Assembly (NCBI RefSeq): GCF_003865135.1 | Contig: NZ_BHZC01000001.1 | Location: 4,526,001-4,590,000 of the forward strand | Source of the DNA: Streptomyces chrestomyceticus JCM 4735 | GTDB taxonomy: Bacteria > Actinomycetota > Actinomycetes > Streptomycetales > Streptomycetaceae | Length of the DNA stretch: 64,000 nt | Direction of reading: 5' to 3' | In this document: positions 43,272 through 50,725 of the stretch, in pieces | Layout: each line of letters begins with the position of its first letter | Position numbering within the stretch: the first letter of the stretch is position 1 | Translations under genes and position numbers: made by a program | Notes under the pieces: model-generated | Seen by the model: only the letters and a program-made list of their open reading frames with translations | Told to the model about the DNA's origin: nothing | The model's database searches: none

Positions 43272-44228
43272 TCAGAACAAACTCCCCTGCGCCCCCTGCG
43301 CCCCTTCCCCACCTCCCCCTCCCTCCCCTCCCGCTCGCACCCCCGCCGTAGTCACCCCACCCACCGCACCACGCAACACCCACCCCGCCAACAACCGCCC
43401 ATCCACCACAAACACCCCAGCCCCTCCCGTGCCCCCGGAATCTCCCGCGCCCCCGGCGTCCCGCACATACACATCAGCCCCCACCCCCGCCACCACAGCA
43501 CCCACAACCTCATCCCCCGCAACCAACCCCTCCACCTCACCGACCCCCGCCGCCGGAATCCGCTCCAGCCCGAACACCTCCGTATGGTCCGTCCACGCGA
43601 ACGCGGCCGGCTCCAGCGCCTCCGGCCACCCCGCCAGCCCCCGCGCCGCGCCGTGCAGCTCGGCGAGCGCCGCGGCCCGCTCCGGCACCGGCGGCAGCGC
43701 GGTACGCGCCGCCCGCTTCTCCGCCTTGCCGAACCGGTCCCGTACGTCCAGGGCCGTGCCCAACAGCGCCTCCGCCCGCCGCGCGGCCATCAGCGGCCCG
43801 TGTCCCAGCCATGCGTACGTGATCGCCCCCTGCTCCACCAGGCGCGCCGCGCCACGCTCGGCCGCCGTGATCCCCACCTTCAGCAGGCCGGGACCGAAGT
43901 ACGCCAGGTAGACGCCGTACGTACGCGGATCGTCGGCCATCGTGTCCGCCGCCACCGACCGCGAACGGTCGAGCCGCGCACAGTCCGCGCACTGGTCCCG
44001 CGTGCGCCCGCCGTCGATCACGGCCGCGTACGGGCAGGCCGTCCACCGCGCGCCCCTGCGCACCCCGAGGCACCGCCGCTCCCCCACCACCGCGAAGGCC
44101 AGCTCTTTGCCGGCAGGCAAGGCACTACGCCGCCGCGCACCCCGCTCCGGGGCGTACCACCCAAGCCCCTGCTCCTCCCCGTCCCAACTCGGCCCCGTAC
44201 ACCACCAAGCACCCGCCACCCCACTCAC
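43272..44228 (-). CDS. DUF2797 family protein
   Basis: Protein of 318 aa. It has the family's Cys/His pattern (RRCLGVRRGARWTACPYA, RTRDQCADCARLDRS) compatible with a small zinc site, and the conserved YLAYFGPGLLKVGITAAERG region resembling a GIY-YIG-like nuclease core (Tyr...Tyr, Lys-Val-Gly-Ile). A Gly/Glu-rich tail closes it. GTG 44228 lies inside the 3' end of the GlxA-type gene (about 100-bp overlap in another frame), so they are co-transcribed. Function unknown. Confidence 0.82.
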   Translation of the reverse strand: MSGVAGAWWCTGPSWDGEEQGLGWYAPERGARRRSALPAGKELAFAVVGERRCLGVRRGARWTACPYAAVIDGGRTRDQCADCARLDRSRSVAADTMADDPRTYGVYLAYFGPGLLKVGITAAERGAARLVEQGAITYAWLGHGPLMAARRAEALLGTALDVRDRFGKAEKRAARTALPPVPERAAALAELHGAARGLAGWPEALEPAAFAWTDHTEVFGLERIPAAGVGEVEGLVAGDEVVGAVVAGVGADVYVRDAGGAGDSGGTGGAGVFVVDGRLLAGWVLRGAVGGVTTAGVRAGGEGGGGGEGAQGAQGSLF

Positions 44229-45267
44229 GCCCCAACACCCACCTTGCCCGCGCCGGTCTCCCCCACCTCAACCGCCCCACCTTCCGCCGCAGCCCCCGAT
44301 AAGTGCTCCGATACGCACTCGGCGACACGCCGATCGCGGCCTGAAGATGCTGCCGCAGCGAGGCCGCCGTACCGAACCCGGCGTCCGACGCCACCCGGTC
44401 CACCGTCAGTTCCGTCTCCTCCAGCAACTGCCGCGCCCGCTCGACCCGTTGCTGTGTCAGCCACTGCAACGGGGAGACCCCGACCTCCTCCCGGAACCGC
44501 CGGGTGAAGGTCCGTACGCTCATCGCCTGGCACGCGGCCAGTTCCCGCAGGGTCACCGGCTGGTCCAGATGTTCAAGCGCCCACGCCCGGGCCGCGGCCG
44601 TGGAGGAGTACTGCGGTTCGGGGACCGGGCGGCGGATGAACTGGGCCTGCCCGCCTTCCCGATGCGGCGGTACGACCGTACGGCGGGCCACCTCGTTGGC
44701 CACCGCAGCTCCGTGATCACACCTGATCATGTGCAGGCACAGATCAATCCCGGAAGCGACACCCGCGGCCGTAAGCACGCCTCCCTCATCCGTGTACAGA
44801 ACATCCGCATCCAGCTCCACCTCCGGGAACAGCTTCCGGAACTGCTCAGCCGACCGCCAGTGCGTAGTCGCCCGCCGCCCCTCCAGCAGCCCGGCCGCCG
44901 CCAGCACGAACGACCCGGTGCAGATCGACGCCACCCGCGCACCCGGACGGATACGCGCCACCGCCCGCGCCATCTCCTCACTCAGACATCCGTCATCCGT
45001 CCCGTAGTCCTGCTGCGAGGCCGGCACCACGACGGTGTCCGCCTCCGCGAGGGCCTCGGGCCCGTGCCGCACATTGACCGTGAAATCCACATCGGTACGG
45101 AGTTCCCCCGGCTCCGGCGCACACGTCACCACCTCGTACAACCGCCGGCCGTCGGCCGTCTCGGCCTGCCCGAAGATCCGGTGCACGATGCCCAGCTCCA
45201 TCGGCAGCAGCCCGTGCCGCACCAGTACGGCGACCCGATGCCGCCCGTCCTCCGCGAAGACACCCAT
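44125..45267 (-). CDS. GlxA-type regulator (DJ-1/PfpI plus AraC domains)
   Basis: Transcription activator of 380 aa. Residues about 8-180 are a DJ-1/PfpI-like domain (HRVAVLVRHGLLPMELGIVHRI, VASICTGSFVLAAAGLLEG), and 220-315 are an AraC HTH pair (VTLRELAACQAMSVRTFTRRF, VDRVASDAGFGTAASLRQHLQ). The ATG at 45267 has GAGGAT upstream; 45294 is an alternative. A basic/Gly-rich tail overlaps the DUF2797 gene. It is divergent from a quinone-reductase-like gene 110 bp away, a probable target. Confidence 0.9.
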   Translation of the reverse strand: MGVFAEDGRHRVAVLVRHGLLPMELGIVHRIFGQAETADGRRLYEVVTCAPEPGELRTDVDFTVNVRHGPEALAEADTVVVPASQQDYGTDDGCLSEEMARAVARIRPGARVASICTGSFVLAAAGLLEGRRATTHWRSAEQFRKLFPEVELDADVLYTDEGGVLTAAGVASGIDLCLHMIRCDHGAAVANEVARRTVVPPHREGGQAQFIRRPVPEPQYSSTAAARAWALEHLDQPVTLRELAACQAMSVRTFTRRFREEVGVSPLQWLTQQRVERARQLLEETELTVDRVASDAGFGTAASLRQHLQAAIGVSPSAYRSTYRGLRRKVGRLRWGRPARARWVLGREWGGGCLVVYGAELGRGGAGAWVVRPGAGCAAA

Positions 45268-45377
45268 GGCCCGATCCTCACACACCTTGGCCATCCGGCC
45301 ACTCGCCCCGCCCCCACCCCCCACCAGAAGATCAACCCATCCCCAAAAACCTTCCCTCTCCCCCCCTTGGAGCCCCC

Positions 45378-46157
45378 ATGAAGGTCCTATGGCTGGCAGC
45401 CCACCCCGAAGAACGCTCCCTCAACAGCTCCCTGAAGAACGAAGGCATCCGCACCCTGCGCGACCACGGCCACGAGGTCCAGCTCTCCGACCTCTACGCC
45501 ATGAAGTGGAACCCGGTCGTCGACGCCGACGACTACGACCACTCCCCCACAGAACGCCTCCACATCAGCAAAGCCGCCCACCACGCCTACACCAACGGCA
45601 ACTTGAGCCCCGACATCCGCGCCGAACAGGAGAAGGTCACCTGGGCCGACACGCTCGTCGTCCAGTTCCCCCTCTGGTGGTACGGCATGCCCGCGATCCT
45701 CAAGGGCTGGTTCGACCGCGTCTTCATCAAGGGCTTCGCGTACGGCATCGACGACCCCGCCACCGGGCAGGCACTCCGCTACGGCGACGGCCCGCTGACC
45801 GGCAAGCGCGCCATGGCCGTCGTCACCGCCGGCGCCCGCCCCTCCTCGATCGGCCCCCGCGGCGTCAACGGCGACCTCAACGACCTGCTCTTCCCCCTCC
45901 ACCACGGCACCTTCTGGTACACGGGCATGAGCGCGGCCCCACCGTTCCTCGTCCCCTCGGCGGACCGCACCACCCCCGCCACCTTCGAGGACACCGCCGC
46001 CCGCCTCCGCACCCGCCTCCTGGAACTCCCCTCGACCCCGCCCCTCCCCTTCCGCCGCCAGAACTCCCCCGACTACGACCCGGAAACCCTCACCCTCCAC
46101 CCGCACCTCGCCCCGCACACCACCGGCCTGGCCCTGCACTACACGGACGCCCCGTAG
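45378..46157 (+). CDS. NAD(P)H:quinone oxidoreductase-like flavoprotein
   Basis: Flavodoxin_2-fold protein of 259 aa: MKVLWLAAHPEERSLNSSL at the N-terminus, DTLVVQFPLWWYGMPAILKGWFDRVF and KGFAYGIDD in the middle, as in Kef-regulating and NQO-type reductases. The C-terminal extension (ENFR-type region PFRRQNSPDYDPETL) is variable. It is divergent from the GlxA-type regulator and followed by a strong hairpin shared with the convergent tRNA gene. Confidence 0.92.
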   Translation: MKVLWLAAHPEERSLNSSLKNEGIRTLRDHGHEVQLSDLYAMKWNPVVDADDYDHSPTERLHISKAAHHAYTNGNLSPDIRAEQEKVTWADTLVVQFPLWWYGMPAILKGWFDRVFIKGFAYGIDDPATGQALRYGDGPLTGKRAMAVVTAGARPSSIGPRGVNGDLNDLLFPLHHGTFWYTGMSAAPPFLVPSADRTTPATFEDTAARLRTRLLELPSTPPLPFRRQNSPDYDPETLTLHPHLAPHTTGLALHYTDAP

Positions 46158-46168
46158 CCCACGCAAAA

Positions 46169-46206
46169 AAGACCGGTCCGGCACGTTTCCGTGCCGGACC
46201 GGTCTT
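46169..46206. terminator. hairpin terminator with A/T run
   Basis: AAGACCGGTCCGGCACG pairs perfectly (17 bp) with its complement around a TTTC loop. A run of six A lies at the left (46165-46170), which reads as T on the minus strand, so it terminates the tRNA-fMet transcript and also serves the convergent oxidoreductase gene. Confidence 0.9.
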
Positions 46207-46211
46207 CGCAG

Positions 46212-46285
46212 TAGCGGGGACAGGATTTGAACCTGCGACCTCTGGGTTATGAGCCCAGCGAGCTACCGAGCTGCTCCACCCCGCG
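46212..46285 (-). tRNA. tRNA-fMet (CAT), initiator
   Basis: A full cloverleaf can be drawn on the minus strand: acceptor CGCGGGG, D-arm with AGCTCGGTA, anticodon loop CTCATAA (anticodon CAT), T-arm GCAGGTTCAAATCCTGT. The first acceptor pair is a C-T mismatch and three G-C pairs stack under the anticodon loop (GGG/CCC), both marks of an initiator tRNA. CCA is not encoded. Confidence 0.95.
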
Positions 46286-46479
46286 TCGGTTCGTCAGACT
46301 CTACGCCACACCCGCCCTCAGGGGAAATCGTCACCCCTCTCCCCTCCCCCACCCATGCCGACCGGGGCGAAGCCGGGGGCGGACGGGACTCCACGTCGGC
46401 GGGTGCTGCGGGCGCGGGGGCCCGCTGCCGTACTGCCACAGGGGGGCGGACCTACCGGGCAAGGACCCCAGGGGGCCAC

Positions 46480-46929
46480 ATGCAATGGACGACGCTTACG
46501 GCGACAGCCGTGGGAACGGTGCTCGGCGTGATGGCCACACTGGCCGCCGACCACGTTCGGCGGCGACATGACCGGTCAGAGCGGGATCATGACACGCTGC
46601 GCACGGCATTACTGGAGTACCTCACGGCTCTTTCAAGGGCCAAGGACGCATTCTCCCGATCGGAACTGGCACCTGAACGCGTGGGTGCAGGTCACATCGC
46701 GATCAGCGAGCACGGCGTATACGCCGCACAGCACCAGCTCGAACTGGTGGCCCCACCATCGCTCCTCGACAAGGCGCGTCGGGCCACCCTCAGCGTGCTC
46801 GACTTCCACGACGTGGTGGTGTCCGGCCGCACGCCGGACTCCGGGGAGTACATCCATGCCTGGCGAGTCGCCGGCCAGGCCCGCGCGGCGCTGATCGAAG
46901 AGACGAGGGTGACGCTGCGGCGCATCTGA
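46480..46929 (+). CDS. small N-terminally anchored protein, unknown function
   Basis: Protein of 149 aa. One hydrophobic N-terminal segment (LTATAVGTVLGVMATLAADHV) is followed by a polar, mostly helical domain (LRTALLEYLTALSRAKDAF, DKARRATLSVLDFHDVVVSG). The long open frame upstream overlaps the tRNA gene, so the ATG at 46480 is used although its ribosome-binding site is weak (agggggc). The gene ends 40 bp before remnants of an older AICE end. Function unknown. Confidence 0.6.
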   Translation: MQWTTLTATAVGTVLGVMATLAADHVRRRHDRSERDHDTLRTALLEYLTALSRAKDAFSRSELAPERVGAGHIAISEHGVYAAQHQLELVAPPSLLDKARRATLSVLDFHDVVVSGRTPDSGEYIHAWRVAGQARAALIEETRVTLRRI

Positions 46930-47036
46930 GCGATCCGGTCGTCGCGAAGGAGACGGGGCCGGAGGACCCTGTTGCTGCGCTCCGCTGCTGTAAGGCACGA
47001 CAAGACCGCCGTCCGGGGGACCTGGCGGGGGCTTGG

Positions 47037-47085
47037 CCTGCTGCGCGCTCGACAGAATTCGAACCTGCGAACTTCTGTTCCGTAG
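47037..47085. other. degenerate third att copy
   Basis: This 49-bp stretch aligns without gaps to the two perfect att repeats at 48276 and 60183 and matches at roughly 85% of positions. The 65 bp before it also match the sequence between int and attR (TTGCTG...CGCTGCTGTA.GGCACGACA and ...CGGGGGCTT), so a whole element end is preserved here in decayed form. Confidence 0.8.
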
Positions 47086-47296
47086 ATTCGGCACAAGCGA
47101 CCGCCACGGGCCACATCGCCGTCGCCCACGGATTACCTCACCCCCCCTACAGAGTTCTCCCTTGACGATTTTTTACATTTCCCTCTGCCAGCCGGCCATT
47201 CTGCTTGCATTCCATGATCACATGGTTCCCATAAGCGCTCAAAATCTGGCTTTCAGCGTCGGACTATTCCGATCATCCCAACGGCTACGTCAACAT

Positions 47297-47335
47297 CGCT
47301 GCCACCGAGACTCCACCGGAGTCTCACCGGCAGCG
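47297..47335 (+). promoter_or_regulatory. two-tier hairpin in 5' untranslated region
   Basis: CGCTGCC/GGCAGCG forms an outer stem and GAGACTCC/GGAGTCTC an inner stem, with symmetric ACC bulges and an ACC loop. It ends 12 bp before the ATG at 47348, next to the ribosome-binding site (GAAGAG), so it could affect translation or stability. Confidence 0.6.
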
Positions 47336-47347
47336 AAGAGACACTGA

Positions 47348-48043
47348 ATGCACACCACTGCGAGATTGACTGTCGCCGTTACGGCCTCGGTCTCCCTGGG
47401 GCTTCTTGCGAGCCCCGCGACCGCCAGCAACCAACCTGGCCATCCAACTGTGACTGCACAGATGGCCCAGACCCACTGGACCACCAGCATGTGGGTGAAG
47501 CGGCCGGGGGGTTGCACCCTCTACCCGTCCCTGCGCAGCACCAGTCGGCCACTCACGGCCGGCGCGTGGCACGTGCCTCGGAACCACCGGGTGGGCTGGC
47601 GGTACCAGGTCAACGGAAAATGGACCCTGGTCCTCGACCACAGCCACCACATCAAAGGCCGGCCCCACTGGGCATTCCTGGAAACCGCGTGTTTGAAAGG
47701 CAACTCCTACCCCGCGAAGTCCAAGGACAGCCAAGGCAGGGTCCGCAATCTGTGGGGCAAGGCATCCAAGGACTGGCGCCATGTCGACTTCGGGCAGACC
47801 CGCTCGACCAAGGGCCGGGTCACCGGCACCCGCAAAGTCGGCGCCGCCTACACCACTATGCGCGACAGGCCGAGCGCCTTCGTCACGTCCAACCTGTTCC
47901 GTGGCGCCGAGTTCAAGAACACCAACCGCTGTACCAGCCACAGCAATAACGCCTGGGTCTACGGAATGGACCTCCGCGCTCATCGCTGGGGGTGGGTACC
48001 GTCCAATGCTTTGCGCGGCAATCCCTGCCTGCACATGAGGTGA
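47348..48043 (+). CDS. secreted protein with SH3-like region, unknown function
   Basis: Predicted exported protein of 231 aa with signal peptide (ARLTVAVTASVSLGLLASPATA). It is rich in Trp, His, Lys and Arg, and has four cysteines (GGCTLYPS, ETACLKGN, NRCTSHSN, NPCLHMR). The C-terminal part (GAAYTTMRDRPSAFVTSNLF, NNAWVYGMDLRAHRWGWVP) resembles a bacterial SH3 domain. It lies between the degenerate att copy and the left att of the AICE, so it may be cargo of the older element. No specific family recognised. Confidence 0.7.
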   Translation: MHTTARLTVAVTASVSLGLLASPATASNQPGHPTVTAQMAQTHWTTSMWVKRPGGCTLYPSLRSTSRPLTAGAWHVPRNHRVGWRYQVNGKWTLVLDHSHHIKGRPHWAFLETACLKGNSYPAKSKDSQGRVRNLWGKASKDWRHVDFGQTRSTKGRVTGTRKVGAAYTTMRDRPSAFVTSNLFRGAEFKNTNRCTSHSNNAWVYGMDLRAHRWGWVPSNALRGNPCLHMR

Positions 48044-48238
48044 CCGAGGGCACCTGAGGCTCGTCAGCCCCGACACATTCGCGAAGAACCCGTTAGCTCG
48101 ACCTACTCGGGAGAGCCGCTGCGGGGACTCGCGCCTACGAGCGGTGCGAGTCCTCGTCGTCGCGACTCACACTCGTTGCGGCACGAGCAGGGCGCCGAGA
48201 CTCGCATGATCATGGAGACGCCGGGCCACAGCTCCATG

Positions 48239-48276
48239 GCGAGAGGCCCTGTCGATTACTCGACAGGGCCTCTCGC
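48239..48276. terminator. 17-bp hairpin at the left att
   Basis: GCGAGAGGCCCTGTCGA pairs perfectly with its complement around a TTAC loop. It abuts the left att copy and would stop transcription from the secreted-protein side. Confidence 0.8.
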
Positions 48277-48324
48277 CTGCTGTGCGCTCGGCAGGATTCG
48301 AACCTGCAACCTTCTGATCCGTAG
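48276..48324. other. att site, left copy (attL/attR pair)
   Basis: This 49-bp segment is identical to 60183-60231. It corresponds to the 3' half of tRNA-Arg(ACG) from the anticodon loop to just past the discriminator base. Here it is not joined to a tRNA 5' half, so it is the orphan copy created by integration. Confidence 0.93.
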
Positions 48325-48406
48325 CTCTAAGCGGATCGGCTGGTGAGGGTCATACCAGCCGCAGCAGTACCCCGTGGAGACGCCTTCGGGCGAAGGCCGT
48401 TGGTGG

Positions 48407-48437
48407 GGTTGCTGTACTTCACTGCTGTACAGCAACC
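48407..48437. repeat. inverted repeat, candidate integrase arm site
   Basis: GGTTGCTGTAC (48407-48417) and GTACAGCAACC (48427-48437) are exact inverted repeats. The left arm and spacer are nearly the same as the sequence before the right att (GGTTGCTGTATTTCGCTGCTG from 60115) and as decayed sequence at 46970, so a similar motif flanks each att copy. Confidence 0.6.
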
Positions 48438-48539
48438 CTCCGTCCACGGGCGCCAGCAGAGGTCGGCAGCCGATCAAGCCGCCCCCACGTCGACCAGCCG
48501 GCGCGCCCCCGAGCCGCTCCGACAACACACCCGCACGAG

Positions 48540-48581
48540 CTTCCTCAAACGCGCCCTCACTTGAGGTACGGTTTGAGGAAG
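48540..48581. promoter_or_regulatory. nested inverted repeats upstream of control module
   Basis: CTTCCTCAAAC (48540-48550) is exactly inverted as GTTTGAGGAAG (48571-48581). Between them lies CCTCA-CT-TGAGG (48555-48566), which shares the TGAGG half-site. Three TTGAGG-type half-sites within 30 bp, ending 18 bp before the 48600 start, suggest an operator for the XRE protein. Confidence 0.7.
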
Positions 48582-48599
48582 TCGGAGCACGGAGGCACA

Positions 48600-49304
48600 G
48601 TGAGCCAGTACCGCAAGCACAGCCCCGCCCATCGCACCAAGATCGTTACGCCCGCAGAGGCGGACGCCCGCCTCTCAGAGATGGGGCTTTCCGTCAGGAA
48701 GGTCCGCTCCAGCGTCACGACAGGGGATGACGCACGACGACGGGTATCGGTCAAGTTCTATCCAAGGAATTTCCCAGGCGTGACCATGTGGGCAGAAACT
48801 CTGGCCTCTTTGCGTCGCGAGCTCCTTAAAACCCGCCAAGGGTGGAGCATTGGGCAAACCGGAAACTACGAGACGGTGTACTCGTCACAGCGAAAGGTCG
48901 CCTTCGCAGTCGTAGCTGGTGACAAGTACACTGGCATCGACGGACCTCGCGACCCACGACTTACTCGCAAGCGCGGCCCAAAGACCAAGGAGCGCATCGA
49001 GCGTAACGCAGCTTACGAACAACTTGCTTTCAAGCTTGACCTCCCCCTGCTAGCCGAAGAAATACCTGCCGACGAGGCGTGCTCCACGTGGTTCTTGGTC
49101 GTCTTTGCGGATGAAGACCACATCCGCATGGAAGTCTCACTTCCGGTCGATATTCGGAAAGATGGTCTAGTGGGGGAGTGGGTCGAGCGAATCATTATCG
49201 ATCCCGTTCCTTCCTCTGGAGCGGTTGCACCCATCGAACCGGATGAGGATGGCGATGACGACGGAGAATCGTTGGTCACTAGGACTAACCGACCACTCCT
49301 TTAA
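48600..49304 (+). CDS. AICE-encoded protein of unknown function
   Basis: Protein of 234 aa, not assigned to a family. The N-terminus is basic (QYRKHSPAHRTKIVTPAEAD), followed by a mixed alpha/beta region (VSVKFYPRNFPGVTMWAETLASLRRELL), a Lys/Arg-rich segment (RKRGPKTKERIERN) and an acidic tail (EPDEDGDDDGES). GTG 48600 has GGAGG five bases upstream. The gene overlaps the start of the XRE-ImmA gene and shares its lower GC content, so the two form one module. It could be a substrate or partner of the ImmA-type protease. Confidence 0.72.
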   Translation: MSQYRKHSPAHRTKIVTPAEADARLSEMGLSVRKVRSSVTTGDDARRRVSVKFYPRNFPGVTMWAETLASLRRELLKTRQGWSIGQTGNYETVYSSQRKVAFAVVAGDKYTGIDGPRDPRLTRKRGPKTKERIERNAAYEQLAFKLDLPLLAEEIPADEACSTWFLVVFADEDHIRMEVSLPVDIRKDGLVGEWVERIIIDPVPSSGAVAPIEPDEDGDDDGESLVTRTNRPLL

Positions 49305-50367
49305 TCACACCCGCTTGACGCTTGCGCGCGAAAGGCGTGGGCTCACAAAGCAAGCCTTGGCGGAGCGATGCGGGGTTTCCCGAAGGACGGTTTCGGCCTG
49401 GGAGGCTGGCGAGGTTGACTGCCCGCCAGTCGATCAACTATCAAGCATACTGCGACTCCCTCAAGCGTTCTTCACTTCGGATGACCCACCACAGGTAGAA
49501 GAGGAGTGGATTAGCTTTCGCGCCCTGTCGTCTATGACGGCTAGGCAAGTGCGCCGCATTCTTTCCGTAAGTTCACTCGGGGTTGAACTCAGCAACTGGA
49601 TCGACAAGCGGTATGGGACCCCCGGCGTCGACCTACCCGACTTCTCTGAGGCTGCCGATCTACCACCCGCAAGTACTGCTGAACAGTTGCGCTCCATCTG
49701 GGGACTTCACCAGAAGCCTGTAAAAAATCTTCTCCCACTCCTCGAAAGAAAAGGCATTCGGGTCTACTCCCTCCCAGCCCCAGATCGGGAGATCGATTCC
49801 TTTACTTTCTCACACGAGGGTCGACCCTTCATCTTTCTGAACCTGAGCAAAACGGCAGAACGCATGCGCTTCGACCTAGCGCACGAGTTGGGGCACATAA
49901 TCCTCCACAAGGAAACTCAGAAAAATAGGTCCCGCCAGGTCGAGCAAGAGGCACATGACTTCGCTTCGAGCTTTCTGATGCCAGCCGATGGCCTATACGC
50001 GCAAATCATCGGAAAGTTGCGCCTAGAGGACGTATTCACTCTGAAAAACTACTGGCAGGTTTCCGCTCTTGCCATGGTCGAGAGACTGTACAGCCTTGAG
50101 TTCATCTCAGAGTGGGTGCGACGCCGCTGGATCATCGAACTGACACAGCGAGGCTACCGAACGGCCGAACCGGATGGAATTCACCCTGAAACATCGAAAT
50201 TCTTTACAGACGTCTTCCGCCTAGCCCGCGAAGACGGGTGGACTTCCCGAAAGCTAGCTGACGACTTGAACGAAAGTGAAGAGGACCTGGACTCTCTAGT
50301 CTTTGGCTTGGCAATCTCATCCGTCAGAGGCGGCGGGCAGGGGGGCCTGCTCGGCATGGTCACTTGA
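49255..50367 (+). CDS. XRE regulator fused to ImmA/IrrE metallopeptidase
   Basis: Protein of 370 aa. Residues about 18-70 are an XRE helix-turn-helix (RLTLARERRGLTKQALAERCGVSRRTVSAWEAGE). After a linker, the ImmA/IrrE peptidase domain carries the zinc motif HELGH with His210, Glu211 and His214 (RFDLAHELGHIILHKE) and the downstream family segment EQEAHDFASSFLMPADGL. Such proteins relieve repression on mobile elements by cleaving a regulator. ATG 49255 follows GAGG at 7 bp and lies inside the previous gene. GC content is clearly below that of the flanks. Confidence 0.92.
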   Translation: MTTENRWSLGLTDHSFNHTRLTLARERRGLTKQALAERCGVSRRTVSAWEAGEVDCPPVDQLSSILRLPQAFFTSDDPPQVEEEWISFRALSSMTARQVRRILSVSSLGVELSNWIDKRYGTPGVDLPDFSEAADLPPASTAEQLRSIWGLHQKPVKNLLPLLERKGIRVYSLPAPDREIDSFTFSHEGRPFIFLNLSKTAERMRFDLAHELGHIILHKETQKNRSRQVEQEAHDFASSFLMPADGLYAQIIGKLRLEDVFTLKNYWQVSALAMVERLYSLEFISEWVRRRWIIELTQRGYRTAEPDGIHPETSKFFTDVFRLAREDGWTSRKLADDLNESEEDLDSLVFGLAISSVRGGGQGGLLGMVT

Positions 50368-50588
50368 CGGTGGTCAAGTAACGATCGAATCCGTGCGGTG
50401 GTCGGACCGAACTGCTATCTTTCTGTCGTCGCCAGTTGAGACTAGGGGCAGGAGCTTGGGGTTCGATTCCCCTTGCGCCCTTCCTCGTACTCGTTTCGGC
50501 CGCGTTGGCAATCCGGTTCGTCATTCCTGCCCTAGGTGACACCACGCCAGGAGACCTGAAAGCCACCACCGGACGGAAGGAGATTGTT

Positions 50589-50681
50589 ATGAGCGGGATG
50601 CGAAAGTCAATAACGGTCGCTTTGAAGGTGGCCGTGGCAGTCGTAGAAGGCTCCGCAGCTGGGCTGCTGCTTCCTGCCTGA
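50589..50681 (+). CDS. 30-aa hydrophobic peptide
   Basis: Short frame with a strong ribosome-binding site (GGAAGGAG, 6 bp before ATG) and a perfect terminator 12 bp after its stop. The peptide begins MSGMRKSITVALKVAVAV and is a basic start followed by a hydrophobic stretch. It is located directly downstream of the XRE-ImmA gene within the element. It could be a secreted or membrane-active signal or toxin-like peptide, but no homologue is recognised. Confidence 0.6.
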   Translation: MSGMRKSITVALKVAVAVVEGSAAGLLLPA

Positions 50682-50692
50682 GCTGGCGAACA

Positions 50693-50725
50693 CCTGGCCT
50701 CGGACACACAAGGTCCGAGGCCAGG
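50693..50725 (+). terminator. hairpin terminator of control module
   Basis: CCTGGCCTCGGAC and GTCCGAGGCCAGG form a perfect 13-bp stem with a 7-base loop, immediately after the 30-aa peptide gene. Confidence 0.88.

Larger units (their letters stand above)
46930..47347. other. scar of an earlier AICE plus promoter region
   Basis: This gap of about 420 bp holds degenerate copies of the int-terminator and att sequences (46971-47085) followed by an AT-richer stretch (47150-47260, with TTGACG near 47163 as a possible -35 box) and a two-tier hairpin in front of the secreted-protein gene. Confidence 0.65.
48044..48599. other. left end region of the AICE and flank
   Basis: About 555 bp without a credible gene. 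It contains a 17-bp terminator hairpin (48239-48276), the left att copy (48276-48324), an 11-bp inverted repeat (48407-48437) and the inverted repeats in front of the 48600 gene (48540-48581). Confidence 0.7.

Noticed and set aside
50456..50475. T-arm-like sequence (GGGGTTCGATTCCCC) downstream of the XRE-ImmA gene
   Set aside because: No matching acceptor, D-arm or anticodon arm could be found, so it is not called as a tRNA; it may be a tRNA fragment or chance.
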